Positions 54,866-63,424 of a DNA stretch of 64,000 nucleotides are shown one piece after another. The notes beneath the pieces are model-generated. The model was not told the origin of the DNA and made no database searches. It saw nothing but the letters and a program-made list of their open reading frames with translations. The first letter of the stretch is position 1; every line of letters starts with the position of its first letter. Origin of the DNA: Saprospiraceae bacterium (GTDB taxonomy: Bacteria; Bacteroidota; Bacteroidia; Chitinophagales; Saprospiraceae); the NCBI GenBank assembly GCA_016714085.1, contig JADJNW010000016.1, forward strand, positions 1 to 64,000. Reading direction: 5' to 3'. The position numbers and the translations under genes were made by a program.

Positions 54866-56155
54866 ATGCAAAGCATCCTTTTATTTATTTCAATTATTAT
54901 TTACTTAATTTTACCTATTCATTCTAATCAAGTTAACGAACCTGAAATTCTAGTTGGTAAAAATCAACTAATTGACCTGGGTTATCCTAATCACGCTTTT
55001 GTAGAATGCCATTTATCTATCAATCCGAATGATCCTAATCATTGGTTGGTCGGTGTCATTATGGTAGATCCAAGTAAAGAAAATGACTATTGGGATGTAG
55101 CAGTTACCTCATTTGATGGTGGGAAAAGCTGGAAATTTTATCGTTTTGGAGTGCCAGAAGCAGCTGACCCCTGGTGCATTATCACGGAAAGCGGCGAAGC
55201 AGCATTTTCGGTTTTGGGATATAGCAATTTATATACCTATCATTCTCGTGATGGTGGAAATACTTGGAATTCTGATTCTATTGATCTTGGCGAAGGGCAT
55301 GATCATCAGGTATTTGTGCAGGATCGTACAGAAGGTCCTTTTAAAAACAGGCTTTATATTACCTCTATTAAAAGAAGTAATATTTATGTTGCTTATTCAG
55401 ATGATAATGGAAAAACATTTACTGTAGGCAGTGCATTTAAAGCTAATAGTCTGAACACTAATACGTTGACTCCTGTAATTTTATCGGATGGAACATTATT
55501 AGTATCTTATGTATCTTTTCAAAGGCAAGGTATAGAAGAACGCCATTGGCTTCGGTCGGAACAAGCCTGGATTGTACAATCAAGTGATGGGGGCAAAACG
55601 TTTTCACATCCTTATTTCGTAACGGAGGTTTGCGGTAAGGGATTTGACCAATTGGCAGTAGATCATACTAATGGACCTTTTAAAGATCGCCTTTACTGGC
55701 TTTGTGCTTCACAAAAGGACAAAGCGATTTATTTCCATTATTCTCCTGACAAAGCTAAAAGTTGGTCGGAATCCAAGCTGCTACGCGAGTATGTATCATC
55801 AGTGCCAAGCGGACGCCCGCTTTTTAATAGCGCTGCCGAAATTGCTATAAATGATGAAGGGGTAATAGGCGTGCTTTGGCAAGATCGAATCGATGATGCC
55901 CAAGAGCAATGCCAATATGCGTATTTCACTGCTTCTTTGGATGGCGGAACTACTTTTTTACCACCTGTAAAAGTTTCAGATGCACCATCTTGCCCCGAGC
56001 GAGGCAAAAATGGCTGGGCCGGCACACGCTGGAAAGCGGGGGGAGATTATCAAGGTTTGGTAGCTAAACCGGATGGTAGCTTTCAAGCATTATGGGCAGA
56101 TAGTAGAAGTGGCGTATTTCAATTGTACACAGCAGATGTAAAGATCATAAAATAA
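54866..56155 (+). CDS. Secreted BNR/Asp-box (sialidase-fold) protein
   Basis: A 429-residue protein with a signal peptide (residues 1-20) and six Asp-box-like turns (SFDGGKSW, SRDGGNTW, SDDNGKTF, SSDGGKTF, SPDKAKSW, SLDGGTTF) in a six-bladed propeller. Sialidase catalytic residues (FRIP arginine, Tyr/Glu pair) are not evident, so a binding or other glycosidase-like role is as likely. The last turn is followed by a TRWKAGGDYQGL stretch. Confidence 0.85.
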   Translation: MQSILLFISIIIYLILPIHSNQVNEPEILVGKNQLIDLGYPNHAFVECHLSINPNDPNHWLVGVIMVDPSKENDYWDVAVTSFDGGKSWKFYRFGVPEAADPWCIITESGEAAFSVLGYSNLYTYHSRDGGNTWNSDSIDLGEGHDHQVFVQDRTEGPFKNRLYITSIKRSNIYVAYSDDNGKTFTVGSAFKANSLNTNTLTPVILSDGTLLVSYVSFQRQGIEERHWLRSEQAWIVQSSDGGKTFSHPYFVTEVCGKGFDQLAVDHTNGPFKDRLYWLCASQKDKAIYFHYSPDKAKSWSESKLLREYVSSVPSGRPLFNSAAEIAINDEGVIGVLWQDRIDDAQEQCQYAYFTASLDGGTTFLPPVKVSDAPSCPERGKNGWAGTRWKAGGDYQGLVAKPDGSFQALWADSRSGVFQLYTADVKIIK

Positions 56156-56194
56156 ATGTATAAAATATATCGTATTTCGACGAGAAGCACATCC

Positions 56195-57211
56195 TCAAGC
56201 ACTCATGACCAAATCCCGCAACGCGGCAATCCATTTCGGATTATCATTCAAACTCGGCACTAAATCTACTTTTTCGCCGCCCATTTTTTCAAATTCATCT
56301 TGATATTCTACACTAATTTCTATTAATGTTTCCAGGCAATCGGCAACAAAGGCAGGGCTGAAGACAAGGAGTCTTTTTGCACCTTTTTTTGCTTGATGCT
56401 CAATGATTTCGCTGGTGTAGGGTTGCGCCCAGACTTCGCGCCCGAGGCGGCTTTGAAAAGAAGTCGTGTATTGATTGGCAGTTAAATCTAATTTATCAAC
56501 AATGGCGCGGGTTGTAGCGTGGCATTGCGCGGAATAGCAAAATTGATTAACGCTGGTAATATTTTGACAACAATTTTCTTTTTGTAAGCAATGATTAAAA
56601 TCGTCGGCTTTTAGGAGGTGGCGTTGGGGCAAACCATGATAGCTGAATATAATATGATCATAGCTGGAAAGATCGAATTGGCGGGCGTTTTCAACAAAAA
56701 TATCAATCATCGCCTCATAATTATAATAAGAATTAATGAATTTAATATTGGGAATGGTATCTCTTTTACGCAATAAACGCATGACTTCATCGTGCACCGA
56801 GCCTGTAGTTGCCGATGCGTATTGCGGAAACATCGGAAAAACAATTATTTCCGAAACTTGCTTTTGTAATAATTTATTCAAAGCCGACTCAATCGAAGGA
56901 TTTTGATAGCGCATACCGAGTTCGACTTCGTATTGTTCACTCACCAAGTCCTTGAGTCCCTCGGTCACCTTTTCTCCATAATATTTCAATGGTGAGCCAT
57001 TTTCCGTCCAAAGGTGTTGGTATAATTTAGCGGATTTACCAGAACGGAAAGGGACGATAATGCCACGAACCAATAAATTCCTGGAAAGCCAGGGATAATC
57101 AATCACGCGAGGATCGAGCAAAAATTGCTTCAGATAACGATACACCGCTGAGCGCGTGGGTTCGTCGGGCGTACCGAGATTGACGAGTAGAATACCTTTT
57201 TTAGCAGTCAT
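56195..57211 (-). CDS. hemH: Ferrochelatase
   Basis: A 338-residue enzyme that inserts ferrous iron into protoporphyrin IX, the last step of heme synthesis. GILLVNLGTPDEPTRSAVYR, PMFPQYASATTGSVHDEV and IIFSYHGLPQRH (with the catalytic His) are the family signatures. An internal cysteine-rich stretch (HCLQKENCC ... FCYSAQC) could bind an iron-sulfur cluster or metal. The last ~50 codons are the source sequence of repeats R1 and R2. Confidence 0.95.
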   Translation of the reverse strand: MTAKKGILLVNLGTPDEPTRSAVYRYLKQFLLDPRVIDYPWLSRNLLVRGIIVPFRSGKSAKLYQHLWTENGSPLKYYGEKVTEGLKDLVSEQYEVELGMRYQNPSIESALNKLLQKQVSEIIVFPMFPQYASATTGSVHDEVMRLLRKRDTIPNIKFINSYYNYEAMIDIFVENARQFDLSSYDHIIFSYHGLPQRHLLKADDFNHCLQKENCCQNITSVNQFCYSAQCHATTRAIVDKLDLTANQYTTSFQSRLGREVWAQPYTSEIIEHQAKKGAKRLLVFSPAFVADCLETLIEISVEYQDEFEKMGGEKVDLVPSLNDNPKWIAALRDLVMSA

Positions 57212-57218
57212 AACTGCA

Positions 57219-57280
57219 TAATTGAATGTTTAATATTTAATTTTAATGTTGAATGATGACTTTTAATGAGATTCAACATT
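57219..57280. repeat. AATGTTGAAT inverted repeat upstream of hemH
   Basis: AATGTTGAAT (57245-57254) and ATTCAACATT (57271-57280) form an inverted repeat, flanked by TTAATATTTAA-type sequence. It shares words with the direct repeats around the GNAT gene (6410, 7033). Confidence 0.4.
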
Positions 57281-57497
57281 AAGTATTTAAAATTAAAAAT
57301 TTAGTTGCGAACGAATCTACAACAAGCTCGCATCTTATGGGTTTAAATTAATGGTAAAATAAATGTCATAATCATTTTGAACATACTAATTTTGCAACTT
57401 AATTTCAGGAAGTCAGAGTAGAGAAGTCTAAAGCCAGACTTGATAAGCAGTTCGTCCGCCTTCCCTGTTCTGTCATCTGACATCATAAAACAAATCA

Positions 57498-58313
57498 ATG
57501 AAAAAACCTTTAATTTTAGTAACAAATGATGATGGAATCACTGCATATGGCATTCGCACTTTGGTAGAAGTGGCGAAAACCCTCGGTGATGTGGTAGTCG
57601 TTGCCCCCGATGCACCGCAGTCGGGGATGGGGCATGCAATCACGATTGCTAATCCGATTCGCTTGCATCCGGTGGATGTGTTTGAAGGGATAGAAGCTTC
57701 CTACGAATGCTCGGGTACGCCTGTGGATTGTGTAAAATTAGCCCAGAATGTAGTACTCAAAGGCCGCAAAGTAGATTTATGTGTTTCTGGTATCAATCAT
57801 GGCTCGAATGCTTCTATTAATATTATTTACTCCGGCACGCTTTCAGCGGCAATGGAAGCTTCATTGGAAGGCATTCCTTCGATTGGATTTTCCCTGCTGG
57901 ATTATTCGCATTCTGCTGATTTTGAACCATGTAAGCCTTTTGTAAAAGAAATTATGCAATATGTACTGGAACAAGGCATGGAACATGGAAGCTTGTTGAA
58001 TGTAAATATTCCAAGATTGCCAGCCGATGACATCAAAGGTGTGAAGGTGTGTCGTCAAGCGGATGCGCGTTGGGTAGAAGAATTTGTCGAAGCGACCGAC
58101 CCGCGCGGGCAGAAATATTACTGGTTGACGGGGCGTTTTGTAAATGAAGATCACGAACCAGATACGGATATTTGGGCATTGGATAATGGTTATATTTCGG
58201 TGGTTCCTTCGATGCATGATCTGACGAATTATGAAGCTTTGAAAGCGATGAAGGAGATGGAGGAGATTGTGGTTGAAGGCAGAGGGATGCGGGTTGATTT
58301 GGAGACGGAGTGA
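57498..58313 (+). CDS. surE: 5'/3'-nucleotidase SurE
   Basis: A 271-residue metal-dependent nucleoside monophosphatase. LVTNDDGITAYGI holds the metal-binding Asp pair, VVVAPDAPQSGMGHAITI, GTPVDCVKLA and VSGINHGSNASINIIYSGTL are the other conserved blocks. SurE helps stationary-phase survival by recycling nucleotides. The leader has a CATCTGAC word like that of pyc and trpF. It is slightly longer than usual at the C-terminus. Confidence 0.94.
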   Translation: MKKPLILVTNDDGITAYGIRTLVEVAKTLGDVVVVAPDAPQSGMGHAITIANPIRLHPVDVFEGIEASYECSGTPVDCVKLAQNVVLKGRKVDLCVSGINHGSNASINIIYSGTLSAAMEASLEGIPSIGFSLLDYSHSADFEPCKPFVKEIMQYVLEQGMEHGSLLNVNIPRLPADDIKGVKVCRQADARWVEEFVEATDPRGQKYYWLTGRFVNEDHEPDTDIWALDNGYISVVPSMHDLTNYEALKAMKEMEEIVVEGRGMRVDLETE

Positions 58314-58432
58314 TGAGGAGATCGGGAGATGTGGTGATGTTGCGATATGGTGTTTGTTACTTTAGAACGGAAAATCATTATATATTTAGTCTCTATTCTC
58401 CCTACTATTGTCTCTCTACAAATAAAAAAAAT

Positions 58433-58732
58433 ATGATTCAAAACAAACTCTGGATAGGCTTGCTGATTGGATTGCTCGTGCCGTTTGTGGGCTACGCGCT
58501 TTTACTCACGATTTACGATCAATTCGATGCAATGGGCTGGACGAGCAGCATTGGTTTTTCTGCTAATTTCCGAGTAAGAACCCTCGGCGTTATTGCGATT
58601 TGTTTAAATCTCATTCCGCTTAATCTTTTCCAGCGTCGGCGCTTTGGCGAAGCGGTGCGAGGCATTGCGGTGATGACGGTTATTTATGCTATCGCTTGGG
58701 TTATTTACTTTGGAAATACTTTCTTTAAATAA
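58433..58732 (+). CDS. Small membrane protein of unknown function
   Basis: A 99-residue protein starting at ATG 58433; the longer frame from 58310 runs through the upstream intergenic region and is rejected. Three hydrophobic helices (WIGLLIGLLVPFVGYALL, TLGVIAICLNLIPLNLF, GIAVMTVIYAIAWVIYF). Bacteroidota commonly have such a gene between surE and lpxB, as here. No functional motif. Confidence 0.7.
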   Translation: MIQNKLWIGLLIGLLVPFVGYALLLTIYDQFDAMGWTSSIGFSANFRVRTLGVIAICLNLIPLNLFQRRRFGEAVRGIAVMTVIYAIAWVIYFGNTFFK

Positions 58733-58759
58733 TTCAATTAATAATCCTGCAATTTTAAT

Positions 58760-59881
58760 ATGAAATATTATGTCATCGCGGGGGAAGCTTCGGGCGACTT
58801 GCACGGTTCAAATTTGTTGAAAGCCTTAAAAATAAAGGACGCTGAAGCGGAATTCCGCGTATGGGGCGGCGATTTGATGGAAGCAGCGGGCGGCGATTTG
58901 CGCAAGCATTACCGCGATTTGGCCTTTATGGGTTTTTTGGAAGTAATAAAAAATCTTCGCACGATTCTTCGCAATATAGAATTTTGTAAACAAGATGTAT
59001 TTGATTATCAACCTGATGTACTCATTTTAATTGATTATCCTGGCTTTAACCTCCGCATTGCCAAGTGGGCGAAAGAGCAAGGATTTAAAGTCATTTATTA
59101 TATTTCTCCGCAGCTTTGGGCCTGGCACGCCAGTCGAGTACATGATATTAAAAAGTCGGTAGATAAAATGCTGGTTATCTTGCCTTTTGAACCCGAATTT
59201 TATAAAAAATATAATTACGATGTAATATTTGTGGGGCATCCACTCCTGGATGTAGTCGAAAATTTTAAAGAAAAGGGTGATTTCTTACAAAAACATCATT
59301 TAGATGAACGCCCCATTATTGCCTTGCTGCCGGGCAGCCGAAAGCAAGAAATCAGTCGAATGCTCGGAGTAATGCTTTCTGTTGTGTCAGAATTCACAGA
59401 TTATCAATTCGTTATCGCAGGCGCGCCTTCACAGCCAAAGGAATTCTACGAGATCATTTTGGCGAAAGCCGAAGCAAAAAACGTCCATTTGGTTCAAAAT
59501 CAGACGTATCATTTATTGAGTCATGCGCAAGCAGCATTGGTTACATCGGGCACCGCTACGCTCGAAACCGCTTTGTTCAATGTGCCGGAAGTTGTTTGCT
59601 ATAAAGGCAGCGCTATTTCTTATGCAATTGCTAAACGATTGGTTGGCAAACGAATACAATTTATTGCTTTGGTTAATTTGATCGTGGATCGCCTCTTGGT
59701 CAAAGAACTGATTCAACATGATTTAAATACTCAAAATTTAAAGCAAGAATTAATAAATATTTTAAATCCTGAAAAAGCGCAGGCAATCAAAACTGGCTAC
59801 GCCGAATTGCGTCAAAAGCTTGGAAACATTGGCGCTTCGGAGCGTGCGGCGCAAGCCATTTTGGAATTTTTACAAGCCTAA
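58760..59881 (+). CDS. lpxB: Lipid-A-disaccharide synthase
   Basis: A 373-residue GT-B glycosyltransferase that joins UDP-2,3-diacylglucosamine and lipid X to the lipid A disaccharide. YYVIAGEASGDLHGSNLL, VLILIDYPGFNLRIAKWAK, YYISPQLWAWH, FVGHPLLD, LLPGSRKQEI and VTSGTATLE are all present. A complete enzyme; it shows that the organism makes lipid A and therefore has a Gram-negative outer membrane. Confidence 0.96.
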   Translation: MKYYVIAGEASGDLHGSNLLKALKIKDAEAEFRVWGGDLMEAAGGDLRKHYRDLAFMGFLEVIKNLRTILRNIEFCKQDVFDYQPDVLILIDYPGFNLRIAKWAKEQGFKVIYYISPQLWAWHASRVHDIKKSVDKMLVILPFEPEFYKKYNYDVIFVGHPLLDVVENFKEKGDFLQKHHLDERPIIALLPGSRKQEISRMLGVMLSVVSEFTDYQFVIAGAPSQPKEFYEIILAKAEAKNVHLVQNQTYHLLSHAQAALVTSGTATLETALFNVPEVVCYKGSAISYAIAKRLVGKRIQFIALVNLIVDRLLVKELIQHDLNTQNLKQELINILNPEKAQAIKTGYAELRQKLGNIGASERAAQAILEFLQA

Positions 59882-60363
59882 GCGATCGCTACTTTTCTTT
59901 TTACTAAAAATGCAGAAATTAAAGAATAAGCTAATCCGATTACAAAAACGGTGAAAAACATTACTACACCCTGAAACCAGGGATTAGTGAACAATTCCGG
60001 GTTGGCATCAAATTGGCTTCGTTGGGATGGAGGCATGTTTTCCAGCGCCCACTGCATCCATTCTTCTCCTTGCAAAGTGATAAAAATACCTGTGTAAATA
60101 GCGAAAAATAAAGAGGGGATAAGCGCAATTAATAAGCCCACTAAGAAAGCTTTTCCCAAAGTAATTTGACCGCCGTTTTGTTCGTCTCGATAAGTTTTTA
60201 CACCGAAATAAATGAACGACAAAGAAATAAACATAGATAAATAACCTAATACTTCTGAAGTTTTGTAACCAAGCGAAGTACCAAAGATCGCCCAAGTGAG
60301 TCCGAATAAAACAAGCATGGTGATGCCGCTGTAAACTCCGAATCGAAGGATGTACTTATTCAT
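59878..60363 (-). CDS. DUF4199 membrane protein
   Basis: A 161-residue protein with four hydrophobic helices (YSGITMLVLFGLTWAIFG, LSMFISLSFIYFGV, FLVGLLIALIPSLFFAIY, MFFTVFVIGLAYSLISAFLV). DUF4199 is a Bacteroidota family of unknown function, commonly next to a membrane-bound LuxR-type regulator as here. Upstream of its start lie two ATCCnAC-N4-GTnGGA palindromes, likely regulator sites. Confidence 0.85.
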   Translation of the reverse strand: MNKYILRFGVYSGITMLVLFGLTWAIFGTSLGYKTSEVLGYLSMFISLSFIYFGVKTYRDEQNGGQITLGKAFLVGLLIALIPSLFFAIYTGIFITLQGEEWMQWALENMPPSQRSQFDANPELFTNPWFQGVVMFFTVFVIGLAYSLISAFLVKRKVAIA

Positions 60364-60423
60364 AAGTCAAATTTTTTGATTGAACAATATGCTGCAAATC
60401 AAGGAGTTTTTCGAGAAAAACGC

Positions 60424-60478
60424 ATCCGACGAAAGTAGGATTTGCTGCTTAAATAGAGGAATCCAACGAAAGTAGGAA
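60424..60478. promoter_or_regulatory. Paired palindromic sites upstream of DUF4199
   Basis: ATCCGACGAAAGTAGGAT (60424-60441) and ATCCAACGAAAGTAGGA (60461-60477) share the layout ATCCnAC-GAAA-GTnGGA, a dyad with a 4-nt centre, 37 nt apart. They lie between the DUF4199 start and the LuxR-type gene, where a dimeric regulator would bind. Confidence 0.55.
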
Positions 60479-60552
60479 GGAAAAGGTTGACAAGTACACA
60501 GGTTGAATCAATAACGGAACCAAACCTCCTGAATCCTCTCAACTCCATAGTT

Positions 60553-61002
60553 TTAAAGAATTCCAACGCTTTTCGCTTTGCTCACCGCCTGGGTGCGGCG
60601 TTTGGCGTCGAGTTTGATTAATAAGTTCGAGACGTGCGATTTTACAGTGGTTTCGGAGATAAATAATTTATTGGCAATTTCCTGATTGGACAAGCCTTTG
60701 GCAATTTCCTGCAAAACCTCGTACTCCCGAAGGCTGATGCCGAGTTTTTTGATTTTTTCCTCGTCCAGTTCTATCGGAGTTTCTACTATTTTTTCTATTA
60801 CAACAGTTTCTTTTTGCTTGAAAATCAGGCGACTAACAAAAAAACCAAAGAATAAAAATAAGCCTGCAAATAATGCAATGAACAACTCGCTTTTGAATCC
60901 GCCCAGAAACAAAGAATATTTGCTCAATTGAAACAAAACAAGCAATAAGAAAGCCAATAACCCGAATTGTAGCGCAATCTTCTTCATTTGCAAAATTTTC
61001 AT
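60553..61002 (-). CDS. Membrane-anchored LuxR-type regulator
   Basis: A 149-residue protein. Two N-terminal hydrophobic helices (IALQFGLLAFLLLVLFQL; ELFIALFAGLFLFFGFF) are followed by a linker and a C-terminal LuxR-type HTH (SLREYEVLQEIAKGLSNQEI, LFISETTVKSHVSNLL). A membrane-bound regulator without a receiver domain. Start at ATG 61002 or possibly 61002-15 (MKKIALQ). The intervening dyads suggest it controls the downstream DUF4199 gene. Confidence 0.88.
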   Translation of the reverse strand: MKILQMKKIALQFGLLAFLLLVLFQLSKYSLFLGGFKSELFIALFAGLFLFFGFFVSRLIFKQKETVVIEKIVETPIELDEEKIKKLGISLREYEVLQEIAKGLSNQEIANKLFISETTVKSHVSNLLIKLDAKRRTQAVSKAKSVGIL

Positions 61003-61216
61003 AAAATCATTGCAATAATAATCATTTTAAACAAATTTATATTCTGCTAATTCTAAATTTGACATTTTTTAGTTTGAAGAACCAATAAGAACGCGTATTT
61101 TGCTCAATCGGCTTTTAGTTAGATAATAGATCTTGGATATTAGATTTTGGACAAGAATGATTCCATTGAAAAAATCTATTGTCTATAGTCTGACATCTAA
61201 AGTCTAAAAACAAAGT

Positions 61217-62416
61217 ATGATTCTACGAAAGACTTGGCTGCTCTTGCCCCTCGGAGCGCTGCTCGCCTGCCACGACACCCCTCGGTCTGGTCTTTCGGAC
61301 GTGAATAAGGAAGCAATCGACACTTTAATGATCGAAGAAGAAATCCCGGAAGAATGGGTATTGCGTCGCAATGGAAAAATCCGCAATGCGCCTGTTTTTG
61401 AAGAGGTTTACCAACGCTTTCCGCTCGATACCATTGATTTTCCGATTATTACCTCCCAACTGGTAGAAGCTTTGGAACATCAACAACGCCTGCTTGACCA
61501 AACGCGGCCGCGCCGGATACACCGAATTGGAGACCTCGTCATCACACCTAATCAATTAGAAGAAACGATACAAATTTTAAAACAATGGCAACAAACTAAA
61601 CCTTTTTTTATACATAATCACCTGAATGCCTATCAATTATGGGGTGAAGATCGTCGTGGCAATGTAAAATTTACGGGCTATTTCACACCTATTGTTCCCG
61701 TAAAAAAGACGCCCGATGCTAATTTTCGTTACCCCATTTTCAGTCGCCCGCTCGATTGGCAAGGGCCATTGCCCAAGCGTCATGAAATTGAAGAAAAAGG
61801 AGCATTTGATGGCTTAGGTCTTGAATTGGCTTACGCTCAAGATAAAGTGGACATTTATTATATGCAGTTGCAAGGCTCAGGATTTGTTGAATATCCGAAC
61901 GGTCGGCAAGAATATTTGGCTTATAATGGCACCAACCGCCATCCGTATCGCAGCATCGAGAAGTTTATGATGGCACAAGATGATCTGGATATTTCTACTT
62001 TTTCGATTGATGCCATCAAGCGTTTTTTATCTGCCAATCCGCATTTAACGGACTCTATTCTATTCCAAAATCCTTCTTATACTTTCTTCACGCCCCGTAA
62101 AACCAGGCCTCGTGGCGCTGGCAGCGTACCTTTAATGGGCGATTTTTCTATCGCGGTTGACAAGCGTTATATACCTTTGGGTAGTTGTTTACTTGCTTCT
62201 TTTCCTGTATATGATCGAAAAACACGACAGTTGCGACACGAGTACCGTATCTTCTTAGCGCAAGATGTAGGTGGCGCTATTCGCGGCCCGGGGCACGTTG
62301 ATGTGTACATGGGCGTGGGCAAGGATGCACAGCGTAAAGCCAGCTATCTCAAGCATTACGGGCGATTGTGGTTGTTGCTTCCCAAGCCGAACAATTCCGT
62401 CTCTATTTCAAATTAA
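61217..62416 (+). CDS. mltA: Membrane-bound lytic murein transglycosylase A
   Basis: A 399-residue lipoprotein (LGALLACH, lipobox cysteine) that cleaves peptidoglycan glycan strands. The MltA barrel shows FTGYFTPIVPV and DWQGPLPKRHEIE; the C-terminal 3D domain shows the three aspartate motif around QDVGGAIRGPGHVDVYMG, with the catalytic Asp. A complete enzyme. Its leader has TCTGACATCT-like words. Confidence 0.92.
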   Translation: MILRKTWLLLPLGALLACHDTPRSGLSDVNKEAIDTLMIEEEIPEEWVLRRNGKIRNAPVFEEVYQRFPLDTIDFPIITSQLVEALEHQQRLLDQTRPRRIHRIGDLVITPNQLEETIQILKQWQQTKPFFIHNHLNAYQLWGEDRRGNVKFTGYFTPIVPVKKTPDANFRYPIFSRPLDWQGPLPKRHEIEEKGAFDGLGLELAYAQDKVDIYYMQLQGSGFVEYPNGRQEYLAYNGTNRHPYRSIEKFMMAQDDLDISTFSIDAIKRFLSANPHLTDSILFQNPSYTFFTPRKTRPRGAGSVPLMGDFSIAVDKRYIPLGSCLLASFPVYDRKTRQLRHEYRIFLAQDVGGAIRGPGHVDVYMGVGKDAQRKASYLKHYGRLWLLLPKPNNSVSISN

Positions 62417-62884
62417 AATTATTTTATAACTGTATAGTGTTGTTTGCCAAATTGGCACGGAATTTGCTTTTCATATATAGAATATTTTTTATTGATAAAA
62501 TGCAGAAAAATAACGAACTATCAAATACAAAATATTCGTATATTTTACATACATTTGCTCGAATAACTATTTTTTGAAACACTATTGCTTGACTAAAACG
62601 TGAAACACTATGCAAAATGAACTTTTACTGAACAACGCTTATCCATAATCCAACCAAACTCCAAACACATTTAAAAAAAACTACAGAGGCATGATGGCGG
62701 GTAGCTTTTGCGACCCTGATCCAAATGTGCATTTTTTGCTCTAAAATCAACGAATCTGGCGATAACGCGTAGCTATCGTCCTGGCAGTTTTTTGCTGCGA
62801 TCGATGCTGTAATAACATCGATACGCCTTGGGAAATTATACCCTTTTCATAAAAATCATTTTTACACAACACAATTTTAATGAC
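62417..62884. other. Intergenic region with several potential RNA hairpins
   Basis: 468 bases. Between about 62700 and 62830 are GGGT/ACCC, CGATA/TATCG and, at 62796-62826, a 10-bp stem (GCG-ATCGATG / CATCGAT-CGC) with a 9-nt loop and one bulge. Base composition is more GC-rich than the flanks. A small RNA or structured 5' UTR is possible; nothing matches a known riboswitch that I can recall. Confidence 0.4.
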
Positions 62885-63079
62885 ATGACAACGGCTAATA
62901 ACAAATCACAAAAAAATCCTCCAGTAGAAAGCATTTTACTCATTATTTTATTTGCATTTGGAATCCTGGGCTTTATGTACACTTTTAGTGCGAATAACAA
63001 CAAGGATAAAACCGAAGAAGTAATGATGATGAAAGACAAACCTGTTTCTGTGAAAGATGCTGCTGAAAGCGTGAATTGA
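62885..63079 (+). CDS. Small single-pass membrane protein
   Basis: A 64-residue protein starting at ATG 62885. One transmembrane helix (SILLIILFAFGILGFMYTF) between a polar N-terminus and a charged C-terminus. Unknown function. Start chosen because the upstream in-frame sequence overlaps the structured region. Confidence 0.6.
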   Translation: MTTANNKSQKNPPVESILLIILFAFGILGFMYTFSANNNKDKTEEVMMMKDKPVSVKDAAESVN

Positions 63080-63165
63080 TAAGCAGCACAAAAACAAATT
63101 CTGATACCGATATTTAACTTTTTCTAAATTTTGTTGTTTCGCTTCTTGTCCTTAATTTTGAAAGC

Positions 63166-63381
63166 ATGAAGCGACTGAAAAATATGCTTGAACGCTCTGC
63201 CTTTGGTGTGTGCAGCTATCTTGGCGACAAGATGGGTATTGCTTCCACTACGGTGCGGTTGTATTTCATTTATATTTCATTTGTTACCTTGGGTTCCCCC
63301 CTCATTTTTTATCTGTTTGCAGCATTTTGGCTCAATATTCGCAAATATCTCAAAAGTGGTAAAAAGCTACTTTGGGAGTAG
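63166..63381 (+). CDS. PspC-domain protein
   Basis: A 71-residue protein of the PspC type: ERSAFGVCSYLGDKMGIAST followed by TVRLYFIYISFVTLGSPLIFYLFAAFWL, split here into a short amphipathic part and a transmembrane helix. PspC domains in larger proteins sense envelope stress; a stand-alone domain of this size is common in Bacteroidota. Confidence 0.8.
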   Translation: MKRLKNMLERSAFGVCSYLGDKMGIASTTVRLYFIYISFVTLGSPLIFYLFAAFWLNIRKYLKSGKKLLWE

Positions 63382-63424
63382 TGCTTTTTAATCGTTTAAT
63401 GGTTATCGTTTAATGGTGAGATAT

